This document shows positions 17,674 to 25,798 of a DNA stretch of 64,000 nt, one piece after another. The stretch covers positions 1 through 64,000 of the forward strand of contig NZ_FOQF01000019.1 in assembly GCF_900113655.1 (NCBI RefSeq), written 5' to 3'. Positions within the stretch are counted from its first letter, which is position 1; each line of letters starts with the position of its first letter. This DNA comes from Pseudobutyrivibrio sp. OR37 (GTDB lineage: Bacteria > Bacillota > Clostridia > Lachnospirales > Lachnospiraceae). A model generated the notes under the pieces. That model was not told the origin of the DNA. It ran no database searches and saw only the letters and a program-made list of their open reading frames with translations. Both the position numbers and the translations under genes were made by a program.

Positions 17674-18750
17674 TTATAAATCTATAGAAAATGTTTTATT
17701 ATCGTATTTACGAACTGCTTGGCCTGTTACCAAAAGCTTACCAGCTCCTGCCGGAAACATTAATGTACCAAACTGACCAGCTCCCATTGGAAGAATATCC
17801 TTCTTAGCTTTAAATATCTCATCAGCGGTGATGCCTGTAGCATCAGCCTTTACATAATATAGGTGAGTGTATCTATCTTTTACACCCGGGCCAAGCTTTC
17901 TGGTGAATTGATATCTTATTCCTGTTATTCTGCTGTCTGGCTCGACTGATGTTGAAAATACCATTTCATTATCAGAAACAACCTTACCATATATGCATGG
18001 TCCTGCTATAGGAATCATTGGTGTGATTTCCTTTGTATCAAAGCTTAAATGATACAGATAATTATCCTCTAGCGGTGTGTCCGTAGTATATAAAAGCCCA
18101 TCCGCCACTGGAAGTGCCACACATGCTCTATATGCCTGCTTACCAGTTACAACAGGTACAACCTGTTTAAAATCATCTTTGCACTCATATATGCCTGATT
18201 CACTGTCCTTATCTCCTGTTAAGATAAATACACTGTTTCGGCTTTTGCAAGGTATGATGCCGTGGATATGATATATGCTACCTGCCTCGAAGGTATAAAC
18301 AATCTTCCAGCTTCCAGCTTCATCATTTCTTCTGAAGATATTCACTTCTTTATTTTCATGGTTCAAGTAATATTCGCCGTAGTAAATACCATCTGCGAAG
18401 CCCTCAATACCCTCAAGCTTTGTGAAGCATAGTGGATTATTCATCTGTGGCCTATATGCGTGCTCCAATGTGATTTCACCAGTGCTACAATCTACATGAT
18501 AAATAGCCCCATGGTATGACACTAGTGCATGGCTTTCATCAACAAATATTCCGCATCTAGGCTCTAATCTAAGTGCTCTGGCAAATAGTCGCATTGAACC
18601 TAAAACAGCCTTAGCATTACCTACTGGAAGTACACCAAGTATACTTTGTTTTCCATCAACACTTTTAGCAAGGTACAGCTTTGGGCCCTTGCTAAAAAGA
18701 TAATATTCATTTGAATAACATATTAATTTATTCTTTGAAACAATATTCAT
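17674..18750 (-). CDS. Beta-propeller-like protein of unknown function
   Basis: This soluble protein of 358 residues has no signal peptide or membrane helix. The chain is a succession of short beta strands with repeated Tyr/Asp and Gly-containing turns (YYLFSKGPKLYLAKS, IYYGEYYLNHENKEV, LYTTDTPLEDNYLYHL, HLYYVKADA), suggesting a propeller or sialidase-like fold. No catalytic motif is recognised. Its ATG overlaps the stop of the YfhO gene by 4 bases (ATGA), so the two are translationally coupled. It is followed after 4-13 bases by the DltA-like gene. A sensing or scaffolding role for the decoration module is possible but unproven. Confidence 0.5.
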   Translation of the reverse strand: MNIVSKNKLICYSNEYYLFSKGPKLYLAKSVDGKQSILGVLPVGNAKAVLGSMRLFARALRLEPRCGIFVDESHALVSYHGAIYHVDCSTGEITLEHAYRPQMNNPLCFTKLEGIEGFADGIYYGEYYLNHENKEVNIFRRNDEAGSWKIVYTFEAGSIYHIHGIIPCKSRNSVFILTGDKDSESGIYECKDDFKQVVPVVTGKQAYRACVALPVADGLLYTTDTPLEDNYLYHLSFDTKEITPMIPIAGPCIYGKVVSDNEMVFSTSVEPDSRITGIRYQFTRKLGPGVKDRYTHLYYVKADATGITADEIFKAKKDILPMGAGQFGTLMFPAGAGKLLVTGQAVRKYDNKTFSIDL

Positions 18751-20966
18751 TTCATTTTACCATTTTGCTTATAAAATGTAAAAACAAGGAAGATGAGAAT
18801 ACAGATACCGCTAATCACCAATCCCACCTTCAATCCAGGTGTATAGTAATCAAACCTTACAGTATGCTCTCCAGCTGGTACCTTCACCATCATCATACCG
18901 CCCGATTCAATTATATCTAACTGCTTGTCGTCAGCATAAGCTGACCAGCCTGCATCATAAGGAACACTGAAATATACATAGGTATCCTTATCGTAAGCTG
19001 TAACACAGCTCATGCCATGTCCATCCTTATTAAATCCAAGTACTGCACCATCAAGGTGTTCGTTTACATAATCAGAAATTGATTTGTCTAAATCTATATC
19101 TGCTGGAGCACATCTTGGTAAATCAGCCTTTATTTCTTTTGTAAGACTATCAGCATCAAGTACTGCGCTGTCTAAAAGTGCGATACCGCGCTGATTCAAG
19201 TCCATGCTCATCAAGTCATCCTTAGTAATATAGGAATCTACTGCAAAGCCTATTGGGCAAGCTTCGCGCTCCATTAAATAGACTTTTCCCATATCTGTAT
19301 CGTATTCAGCCACGCATAATCCAGGTACCTGCTCAAAAGCAAAATAATACTTACCTGCCAATAATTCAGCAACACCAGGCACATCATTTTTAGGCATTCC
19401 AACTACTTCTGCATAATAATCAAACAATGCCTCAAAATCACGTATGCTATTAGTATCTGTGGATGATTGATTTGTAAAACCTGCCACATGGGCTGTCATG
19501 CTAATCAAATTCATAGTATCGTTTAGTCGATACTGATTGCTAGGAAGCTCTAGCTGTGTAGCCACCTGATAACGCTGCTTGTACGCCTGATATCCCATCC
19601 AGTCACAAGTTTTATAGACAAACATTGTTGCAAACATAATACCAAGTGCAAAAATGGTCACATTAAAGGTCACAGCCTTCCACTTAATCTGTTCACCAGT
19701 GGCAATTCTACAGGTCACAAGAGCACCAATAACAGTTAATACCACGTATGTATAAAAGCGCTTTGGATTTGATATCCAATCTAATCCCTGCACATTTAAT
19801 CTATTTAATACATTGATTACGATAACAAATGCAGCGATAAGAGAAATATATATGCCTGTTCCAAGCTTAATTGATTTTACATCCGGCTCCTCCAGCATAC
19901 GCACTGAAGCTAAAGCTGCCATAAGGGTAAACATATACCACCAGCGCATCTGAGCTGCACTGTACATGTAGAACAAATCACTTAGAAGCGGAATAAAGCT
20001 TGCTACAGCCAGATAAACTATTAGCTTTGAAAGCCAGTCTTTTTTTCGAACAACATAAGCTATTACAAGCACAAGGCCAATCATTGGTAGATAGAAGCCA
20101 TGGCTTGAAAATCTTGTAGTATAAACAGCACTAATACTAGTCATTGGATCTGCTGGAAGCAACAATGTCTTAAGAATATACATATATTCTGGAAGTGATG
20201 TCCTAAGCATTGAAAGAATTCCACCAAACTGGCCTGTACGTGGATTGCCTGATATAAAGATGATATTTGGTATGAACACAAAGGCAGCCATTCCAACACC
20301 TAAGATGCCGCACAGCACACACTTAACCGCATCCACCAACATGCCCTTTATATCCTTGCGGCCAAATCTGCAAAGATAATATATTACAAGGAAAACCACC
20401 TCTCCTACAAAGAAGAAATAGTTGATTATACAATTTAAAAATACAGTGAAAATGAAGAATGGATAATCCTTCTTTTCCTTCAATCTTTCCAACCCAATAA
20501 GCAGTAATGGGAAGAAACAGATTGCATCATGAAAATGATAGAAAACAAGGTTAACCAAAGAAAAGCCTGAAAAGGCATAAAGCACCGAGCCAAGTATAGC
20601 CCATTTGCTATCCTTTACAAACCTACGCAAATACAGGCAAGATATTAATCCTGCAAAAGAAAATTTAAGCATGAATAGCCATGCTACTATATATGGAAAT
20701 GCATTGGCTGGAAACAGCATGCTTAACCAGAAAAATGGGCTTCCTAATTCGTAAAAGCTGAAGCCGTCCATAGTGGAAGTGCCAAGATCTATGTCCCAGC
20801 TGAAGCCACTGATGCCACTATCTAAAAGTGCATTGTGAAGACCTATTGTAAAAGGAATCTGCTGGTCATTAAAATCGTTTGTTAACACAAAAAAGCCTTC
20901 CCCCTTAATTACGAATGGTAAAAAAGAGAGAAAAGCTATAATAAAGCATATGAAGAAGGATTTCAT
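18747..20966 (-). CDS. YfhO-family membrane protein
   Basis: This protein of about 740 residues has around 12-13 membrane helices followed by a soluble domain of roughly 200 residues and a final helix. The early loop (FVLTNDFNDQQIPF, then WDIDLGTSTMDGFSFYELGSPFFWL) and the C-terminal region (FSVPYDAGWSAYADDKQLDII, VPAGEHTVRFDYYTPGLKVGLVISG) are typical of YfhO. That family is a GT-C relative linked in Gram-positives to glycosylation of lipoteichoic acid and other envelope polymers. ATG 20966 is preferred, with AAAAAAGGA upstream; in-frame ATGs at 21002, 21005 and 21029 would overlap the decarboxylase gene. An extracellular glycosyl-transfer role is inferred. Confidence 0.85.
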   Translation of the reverse strand: MKSFFICFIIAFLSFLPFVIKGEGFFVLTNDFNDQQIPFTIGLHNALLDSGISGFSWDIDLGTSTMDGFSFYELGSPFFWLSMLFPANAFPYIVAWLFMLKFSFAGLISCLYLRRFVKDSKWAILGSVLYAFSGFSLVNLVFYHFHDAICFFPLLLIGLERLKEKKDYPFFIFTVFLNCIINYFFFVGEVVFLVIYYLCRFGRKDIKGMLVDAVKCVLCGILGVGMAAFVFIPNIIFISGNPRTGQFGGILSMLRTSLPEYMYILKTLLLPADPMTSISAVYTTRFSSHGFYLPMIGLVLVIAYVVRKKDWLSKLIVYLAVASFIPLLSDLFYMYSAAQMRWWYMFTLMAALASVRMLEEPDVKSIKLGTGIYISLIAAFVIVINVLNRLNVQGLDWISNPKRFYTYVVLTVIGALVTCRIATGEQIKWKAVTFNVTIFALGIMFATMFVYKTCDWMGYQAYKQRYQVATQLELPSNQYRLNDTMNLISMTAHVAGFTNQSSTDTNSIRDFEALFDYYAEVVGMPKNDVPGVAELLAGKYYFAFEQVPGLCVAEYDTDMGKVYLMEREACPIGFAVDSYITKDDLMSMDLNQRGIALLDSAVLDADSLTKEIKADLPRCAPADIDLDKSISDYVNEHLDGAVLGFNKDGHGMSCVTAYDKDTYVYFSVPYDAGWSAYADDKQLDIIESGGMMMVKVPAGEHTVRFDYYTPGLKVGLVISGICILIFLVFTFYKQNGKMK

Positions 20967-20988
20967 ATAATCCTTTTTTATGAATAGT

Positions 20989-22122
20989 TTAATTCTGTCC
21001 ATCATTAAATCGGTATGACTCCAATCCATCTCTAAGCTGTTTTAATCCTAAATCCTTGCCTTCTACATAGATGCAAGGCATACGTCTTGATAGGAACAGG
21101 TTTGGTGCTTCTGTAACTGAATATGCACCACATCTATTAAATGTAAGAACATCGCCTTCTGCAAGTGTGGATAATTCTACCTCGCGAACCAGAACATCAG
21201 CTGTAGTACATAAGCTACCAACGATGCAGTATTTATCACTGCCATTTCTTACATCACTAACTGAAATCTCAGGTATCTTCATCCCTTGAATCTGCCCATA
21301 GTAGTTCAAATGATGTATACCACCATCCACTAGCACATAATTGATGCCCTTTGACTTTTTAATTTCCTTAACTGTAGTTTCGAATCTACCACAAGGACTG
21401 GCAATGAAACGTCCCATTTCGATACCAAGGTGAACATCCTTTTCTAAATCCTTAATAAGAGGAAGTGCTGTTTCGAAATTAGCAAAATCTTTATCATCTG
21501 AAGGACCATCAAAATATTCTACACCTGCACCTGGACCGAATTCCAAAAATGCTGGCATACTGCCTGTGGCATTCTTGTAGGCATCAAACAATGAATACAG
21601 ATTATTTCTGTCTGCTTCAAATTTAGCCTCGCGAACCTTCTGTGTGCCTGAGAAATAATGAATTCCTGCAAGGTCTACATGGGGATAATCAGCTATGTTA
21701 TTAACTAAATCCATGAGAGTCTCTTCATCCATACCAAACTGATTACCACTGGTAAGGCGAAGAAGTACCTTAGCCTTTTTATCTGCGGCAGCACATACCT
21801 TTTCGATAAGCTTAAGCTGTCTAGGGCTTTCTGCTGTGATAATATCTACCCTGTATTCGATAGCTTCTGTGATATCCCATTCTTCCTTTAAAAGACCAGA
21901 ATAGATAATCTTAGATGCTGGGATGGAATCTGCCTTACAAATGGCAAGCTCGCCTGGGCTACAGACTTCTACATGGCGCACCATATCAATAATGTATGGC
22001 ACCAAAAAAGGGTTAGCCTTGATAGAAAAGGTTAACTCAATATCAGGGACGAGGGATTTGATTCTATCCACTCGTTCCTGCAAAATATCCAAATTAAAAA
22101 TGTATGCTGGTGTATTAATCAT
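20989..22122 (-). CDS. Fold-III PLP-dependent decarboxylase (DapDC/OrnDC-like), probably carrier-linked substrate
   Basis: This enzyme of 377 residues has LTFSIKANPF with the PLP lysine K35, GIHYFSGTQ, EFGPGAGVEYF (phosphate-binding glycines), EMGRFIASPCG, GSLCTTADVL and NRCGAYSVTEAPNLF. All are landmarks of the LysA/ODC alanine-racemase-fold decarboxylases. Its ATG overlaps the carrier-protein stop by one base (TAATG), and the adenylating enzyme precedes that. The ligase/carrier/decarboxylase triad matches butirosin BtrJ-BtrI-BtrK, where the substrate is a carrier-bound amino acid, and also exosortase-A-associated exopolysaccharide loci. A role making an omega-amino acyl group is inferred; lysine biosynthesis is unlikely. 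Confidence 0.85.
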   Translation of the reverse strand: MINTPAYIFNLDILQERVDRIKSLVPDIELTFSIKANPFLVPYIIDMVRHVEVCSPGELAICKADSIPASKIIYSGLLKEEWDITEAIEYRVDIITAESPRQLKLIEKVCAAADKKAKVLLRLTSGNQFGMDEETLMDLVNNIADYPHVDLAGIHYFSGTQKVREAKFEADRNNLYSLFDAYKNATGSMPAFLEFGPGAGVEYFDGPSDDKDFANFETALPLIKDLEKDVHLGIEMGRFIASPCGRFETTVKEIKKSKGINYVLVDGGIHHLNYYGQIQGMKIPEISVSDVRNGSDKYCIVGSLCTTADVLVREVELSTLAEGDVLTFNRCGAYSVTEAPNLFLSRRMPCIYVEGKDLGLKQLRDGLESYRFNDGQN

Positions 22123-22349
22123 TATTTGCTAAGCAGCTCCACAAGTGAAACCATAGCATCTAATGAATTAAAGTGAGCTGCTGTAAGATACTGTGGCTCT
22201 ACCTCTATGTTAAACTCTGACTCAAACTGTGAAATGATAGCTACGATATCAAATGACTCTAAAACGCCACCATCTACTAAATTATCTTCTGAAGCGTAAT
22301 CAATATCAGGTCTTACGCCCTCTAAAATTGCAAGAACTTTATTTTTCAT
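22122..22349 (-). CDS. Acyl/aminoacyl carrier protein
   Basis: This is a carrier protein of 75 residues when started at ATG 22349, which has AAAGGA 9 bases upstream; an in-frame TTG at 22367 is rejected. The phosphopantetheine motif is VDGGVLESFDIVAII, with serine S32. It overlaps the ligase gene upstream by 11 bases and the decarboxylase gene downstream by one, so the three are a tightly coupled unit. It differs clearly from the DltC-like protein at 15891, implying two separate loading systems. A fatty-acid ACP role is not supported by context. Confidence 0.88.
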   Translation of the reverse strand: MKNKVLAILEGVRPDIDYASEDNLVDGGVLESFDIVAIISQFESEFNIEVEPQYLTAAHFNSLDAMVSLVELLSK

Positions 22350-23865
22350 TTCTATACATCCTTTCAAGCTCTTTTAAATCGATTTTACTATTAGGCAACT
22401 TTGGTAAGGCATCTACTGCAAACATCTTTCTAGGTATCATAAAGCCTGGAAGAGTCTTTCTAAGAGCGATAGAAATATCCTTCACGGTCGCCTCGCCCAC
22501 ATAGTATAGCACAAGAACCTCATTATTTGCATCATAAAATGCAACATTCTCTCCCACGTGCTCTACTGTGCTAACTGCTGCCTCGATTTCGTCAAGCTCG
22601 ATTCTATGTCCCATGTGCTTAATCTGGCGGTCTTTTCTTCCGTGGAATTCCAGATTTCCGTCAGGGAGAAGCTTTCCTATGTCTCCTGTTTTATAGATAA
22701 GCTCACGGTATTTATTATTGATAGGATTCTGTACAAAATCCTGGTTTGTCTTTTCAAGATTGCCATAATAGCCAAGTGCTAGGGTAGGGCCTGTTACGCA
22801 GATTTCTCCAAGCTCACCATCTGCTGCAGCCTTACCATCGTCTGTAATAAGGTAAATTTTGTAATCATCATAAGCCTTACCGATAGGCACTGAATCATAA
22901 TCAAATGTATGGTCATCAACCACATAGTAGGTACATGAAGCGGTAGCTTCTGTTGGACCATACTGGTTAACGAACAGTGCTCCTGGCATGTTATCCATCC
23001 AGTATTTGAGTACTGGCTTTGTCATGACTGACCCTGAAAAGCATACCTTTTTGATGTTAGGCACACTATCATTTTTGAAAGCATGAAGTGTTTGAAGCAA
23101 TGTCATGGATGATGATGTCCAGCCGATGGATGTAACGCCTGCATCATTCATGGCACCAAACAGCTTACCAGGCTGCATGAAATATTCCTTTGGTGTAAGG
23201 AAAGATGATGCGCCTGTCAAAAGTGGAATATATATATCACGAATCGCTGCTATGTAATCAAGTGGTGACTGATTGCCCAAAATATCATCAGCTGTAATGC
23301 CCATCACCTTAACGTATGATCTGATGTAGCACATTACGTTTCTATGGCTGGCAATTACACCCTTTGGCACACCTGATGAACCAGATGTATATATGATATA
23401 AAGAGGATCAAGCTCTGTCATTTCATTTCTTACAGCATCCAGCCTATCCTGCTGCACTGGGGATTTTTCCAATTCATCTACAGTAAGAAGCTTAACCTCA
23501 GACTTACCCACCTGATTTAGTATGTCGCTAACCTTTTCTGTAAGTGTTTCGCTAGTTACTACTGCTACTGGCTCAAGGTTTCCTAAGATTGCTTCTAATC
23601 TTTTGATAGGAAGTGTTACATCTACTGGTGCATAGATACGACCTGAGTATGCAACTCCTAAATAGCTTGCAATCATCTTTGGTTCCTTATCCATGATGAC
23701 TGCGATAGGGCCTGCTGGAAGGTTCATGGCGATGATGCCGCTTCCTAGTGATTTAGCGATGTTGCTAACTTCAGAAAAGGTCAGGCCGTAGTTTATGTTT
23801 GAATATACTGTTTTGTTTGGATTGTTGGTTGTGCTAGATTCTAGCCATTCTAATATGTTTTTCAT
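22339..23865 (-). CDS. Amino-acid/acyl adenylating enzyme, second DltA-like ligase
   Basis: This ANL-superfamily ligase has about 508 residues: IIYTSGSSGVPKGV (A3), QSPLDYIAAIRDIY (A4, aspartate retained), NQYGPTEATASC (A5), YKTGDIGKL (A7), IKHMGHRIELDEIE (A8) and the lysine in LPNSKIDLKEL (A10). The retained A4 aspartate suggests an amino-acid substrate. ATG 23865 is the start; the open frame continues upstream, but only through a repeat element and the lpxD-like gene in the wrong frame. GAGGG, contributed by that repeat at 23870-23916, acts as its ribosome site. The next gene is its carrier protein. Confidence 0.87.
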   Translation of the reverse strand: MKNILEWLESSTTNNPNKTVYSNINYGLTFSEVSNIAKSLGSGIIAMNLPAGPIAVIMDKEPKMIASYLGVAYSGRIYAPVDVTLPIKRLEAILGNLEPVAVVTSETLTEKVSDILNQVGKSEVKLLTVDELEKSPVQQDRLDAVRNEMTELDPLYIIYTSGSSGVPKGVIASHRNVMCYIRSYVKVMGITADDILGNQSPLDYIAAIRDIYIPLLTGASSFLTPKEYFMQPGKLFGAMNDAGVTSIGWTSSSMTLLQTLHAFKNDSVPNIKKVCFSGSVMTKPVLKYWMDNMPGALFVNQYGPTEATASCTYYVVDDHTFDYDSVPIGKAYDDYKIYLITDDGKAAADGELGEICVTGPTLALGYYGNLEKTNQDFVQNPINNKYRELIYKTGDIGKLLPDGNLEFHGRKDRQIKHMGHRIELDEIEAAVSTVEHVGENVAFYDANNEVLVLYYVGEATVKDISIALRKTLPGFMIPRKMFAVDALPKLPNSKIDLKELERMYRNEK

Positions 23866-23869
23866 TTTG

Positions 23870-23916
23870 CCCTCATCAGTCAGCTGCGCTGACAGCTTCT
23901 CCCAGAGGGAGAAGCC
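23870..23916 (-). repeat. Double-hairpin intergenic repeat, copy A
   Basis: Read on the minus strand: a GCTTCTCCC-tct-GGGAGAAGC hairpin, then the GTCAGC-gca-GCTGAC hairpin, then TGATGAGGG. Three other copies lie at 37589, 38486 and 48862. Here it fills the gap between the lpxD-like stop and the adenylating-enzyme start, and its last bases form the ribosome site. Confidence 0.9.
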
Positions 23917-23924
23917 TTTCCTTT

Positions 23925-24818
23925 TTATTTCTGGAATGATTTTTTCAAAATTGGGATTGGCTTTGCAAGATTTCCGAATACTGTCTCGCCGTCTTTTACG
24001 GCACGGCCTACTACGGAGCCCATGCCTACGGTTACGTCTTTTCCGATAGTGATTCGGTTCTTTACGTTGGCGCCGACACCGATGAATGTGCGCTCGCCAA
24101 CCTCTACGAAACCAGCAAGTGTGGCCTGTGCTGCCATACAAACATTTTTGTGAAGGATGGATTCGTGGCCGATACTTACCAGGTTATCAAGCTTAACATT
24201 ATCACCGATTACTGTTTCGCCACATGTAGCAAGCTCGATAACATCACAGGCACCAATCTCTACATTATTTCCAATTACTACTCTTCCAAGGGAAGGCATA
24301 GAAATTAAATCTCCGTTAGGGTCTTTAGCCTTTGTAAATGAATTGCAACCGATAACTACATTTTCGTTACAAATGAAATTGTCACCGATTGTAGCATGCT
24401 TAATCTTTGCCCCTGGAAGGATAAGCGCATTATCACCAATGTGTACATTAGGACCGATAAAGCAACCAGGATAGATAGTGCAATTCTCACCGATTGTAGA
24501 ATCTGATGTAATGTAGTAGCCTTCCTCCTCGAAGAAATCTGGAAGTGGAGCTCTCACATCTCGATAATCTACAGCGAATAAGAAATATTCATACTGTGGA
24601 TACTCGCAAAAGATTACATGGTTGTTTGCAATAATCTCATCAGAAAATGTAATGTTATCCTCTGCAAAAACCAAACAATCCTTATGCCCTTCCAAATTAG
24701 GTGCAAGGTATTCTACCTGTTTTTTGATAAACATAAATGTGTTATCTACAGGCTCACCTACATAGGATGTTCCGTTTAATGTTTCTATGAATTTTGCTTT
24801 TTCTTCTGCAGTCAACAT
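23925..24818 (-). CDS. LpxD-like hexapeptide-repeat acyltransferase
   Basis: This protein of about 297 residues has an N-terminal LpxD-type adaptor domain and, from about residue 95, a left-handed beta-helix of hexapeptide repeats (IGENCTIYPGCFIGPNVHIGDNALILPG and onward). A histidine in VSIGHESILHKN could be the catalytic base. LpxD enzymes N-acylate amino sugars from acyl carrier protein. In a Gram-positive without lipid A, the substrate is probably an amino-sugar nucleotide or lipid intermediate. The ATG at 24818 has AGAGGA 6 bases upstream. It immediately precedes a ligase/carrier/decarboxylase unit that could supply the acyl group, which makes it the candidate transferase of that module. 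Confidence 0.82.
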   Translation of the reverse strand: MLTAEEKAKFIETLNGTSYVGEPVDNTFMFIKKQVEYLAPNLEGHKDCLVFAEDNITFSDEIIANNHVIFCEYPQYEYFLFAVDYRDVRAPLPDFFEEEGYYITSDSTIGENCTIYPGCFIGPNVHIGDNALILPGAKIKHATIGDNFICNENVVIGCNSFTKAKDPNGDLISMPSLGRVVIGNNVEIGACDVIELATCGETVIGDNVKLDNLVSIGHESILHKNVCMAAQATLAGFVEVGERTFIGVGANVKNRITIGKDVTVGMGSVVGRAVKDGETVFGNLAKPIPILKKSFQK

Positions 24819-24834
24819 AGTCATTCCTCTTTTC

Positions 24835-25782
24835 TTATTTATCTTCCCCAAGCTTCTCTTCCTGAACTAAATATTTAGGACGTGATTTTGTTTCCAAATA
24901 TGTTTTAGCAAGATACTGCCCTTGAATTCCAAGGCAAAGCATCTGCACGCCAGACACAAGAAGGATTATACATACCATTGATGGCCAACCACTTGTTGGG
25001 TCACCAAATACCAATGTTCTAACAATTATTATTAATATAAATATGAATGCAACAAGGCACATGATTGTTCCTAGTATCGAAGCTATCATAAGCGGCGCTG
25101 TGCTAAAAGCCTCTATTCCATCTAATGCATAGATAAACAGCTTCCAGAAGGACCACTTGGTTTCGCCCGCTACACGCTCTACATTTTCAAACTCTAGCCA
25201 TTTACGCTTAAAGCCAACCCAACCAAATATACCTTTGCTGAATCTATTATACTCGCCCATGTCAAGTATTGCATTTACTACACGTCTTGTCATCATCTGA
25301 TAATCTCTGGCGCCATCCACGATATCTGCATCACTTATCTTATTCATAAGCTTGTAAAATCTTCTAGCAAACCATGAACGAATTGGTGGCTCGCCCTTTC
25401 TGTCTACACGACGTGTTGCCACGCACTGATACTCTCCGCTTTCAAGATAACCTAACATTTCTGGAAGAAGTGCTGGTGGATCCTGCAAATCCGCATCCAT
25501 TATTACCACATAATCTCCTTTGGCATTCTGAAGACCGGCAAATATGCCAGCTTCTTTGCCAAAGTTTCTAGAGAATGATACATAATGTACTCTTTCATCC
25601 TTAGCGTTCAAATCCCTCAATACCTGTAAGGTGTTATCCTTTGAACCATCATCTATAAATAGATATTCTATATCTACTGATGGCATCTGTGATTCTATTC
25701 CTTTTACAGTTTCGTAAAAAATTGGTGCAGCCTCCTGCTCGTTGTAGGCTGGTACAATTATTGATAATAGTTTCTTTCCCAT
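24835..25782 (-). CDS. GtrB/DPM1-like polyprenyl-phosphate glycosyltransferase
   Basis: This is a GT2 enzyme of 315 residues. The GT-A domain has IIVPAYNEQEAAP, FIDDGSKDNT and the metal motif MDADLQDPP. After about residue 225 come two membrane helices (STAPLMIASILGTIMCLVAFIFIL and a second ending near VQMLCLGIQGQYLAK). This layout is that of GtrB/DPM1-type synthases that attach a sugar to undecaprenyl phosphate for use by GT-C enzymes. Several GT-C-like proteins lie nearby. The gene is 16 bases downstream of one of them. Confidence 0.9.
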   Translation of the reverse strand: MGKKLLSIIVPAYNEQEAAPIFYETVKGIESQMPSVDIEYLFIDDGSKDNTLQVLRDLNAKDERVHYVSFSRNFGKEAGIFAGLQNAKGDYVVIMDADLQDPPALLPEMLGYLESGEYQCVATRRVDRKGEPPIRSWFARRFYKLMNKISDADIVDGARDYQMMTRRVVNAILDMGEYNRFSKGIFGWVGFKRKWLEFENVERVAGETKWSFWKLFIYALDGIEAFSTAPLMIASILGTIMCLVAFIFILIIIVRTLVFGDPTSGWPSMVCIILLVSGVQMLCLGIQGQYLAKTYLETKSRPKYLVQEEKLGEDK

Positions 25783-25798
25783 TTAATTAACTACCTCT

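Noticed and set aside
20989-22122. Housekeeping diaminopimelate decarboxylase
   Set aside because: It is tightly coupled to a carrier protein and ligase in a glycan locus, with no lysine genes nearby.
22350-24141. Long open frame extending the adenylating enzyme by 92 residues
   Set aside because: The extension reads arginine-rich out-of-frame sequence of the lpxD-like gene and the repeat; ATG 23865 has a proper ribosome site.
23925-24818. Lipid A synthesis through LpxD
   Set aside because: No other lipid A gene is present and the window reads as Gram-positive; the enzyme probably acylates another amino sugar.
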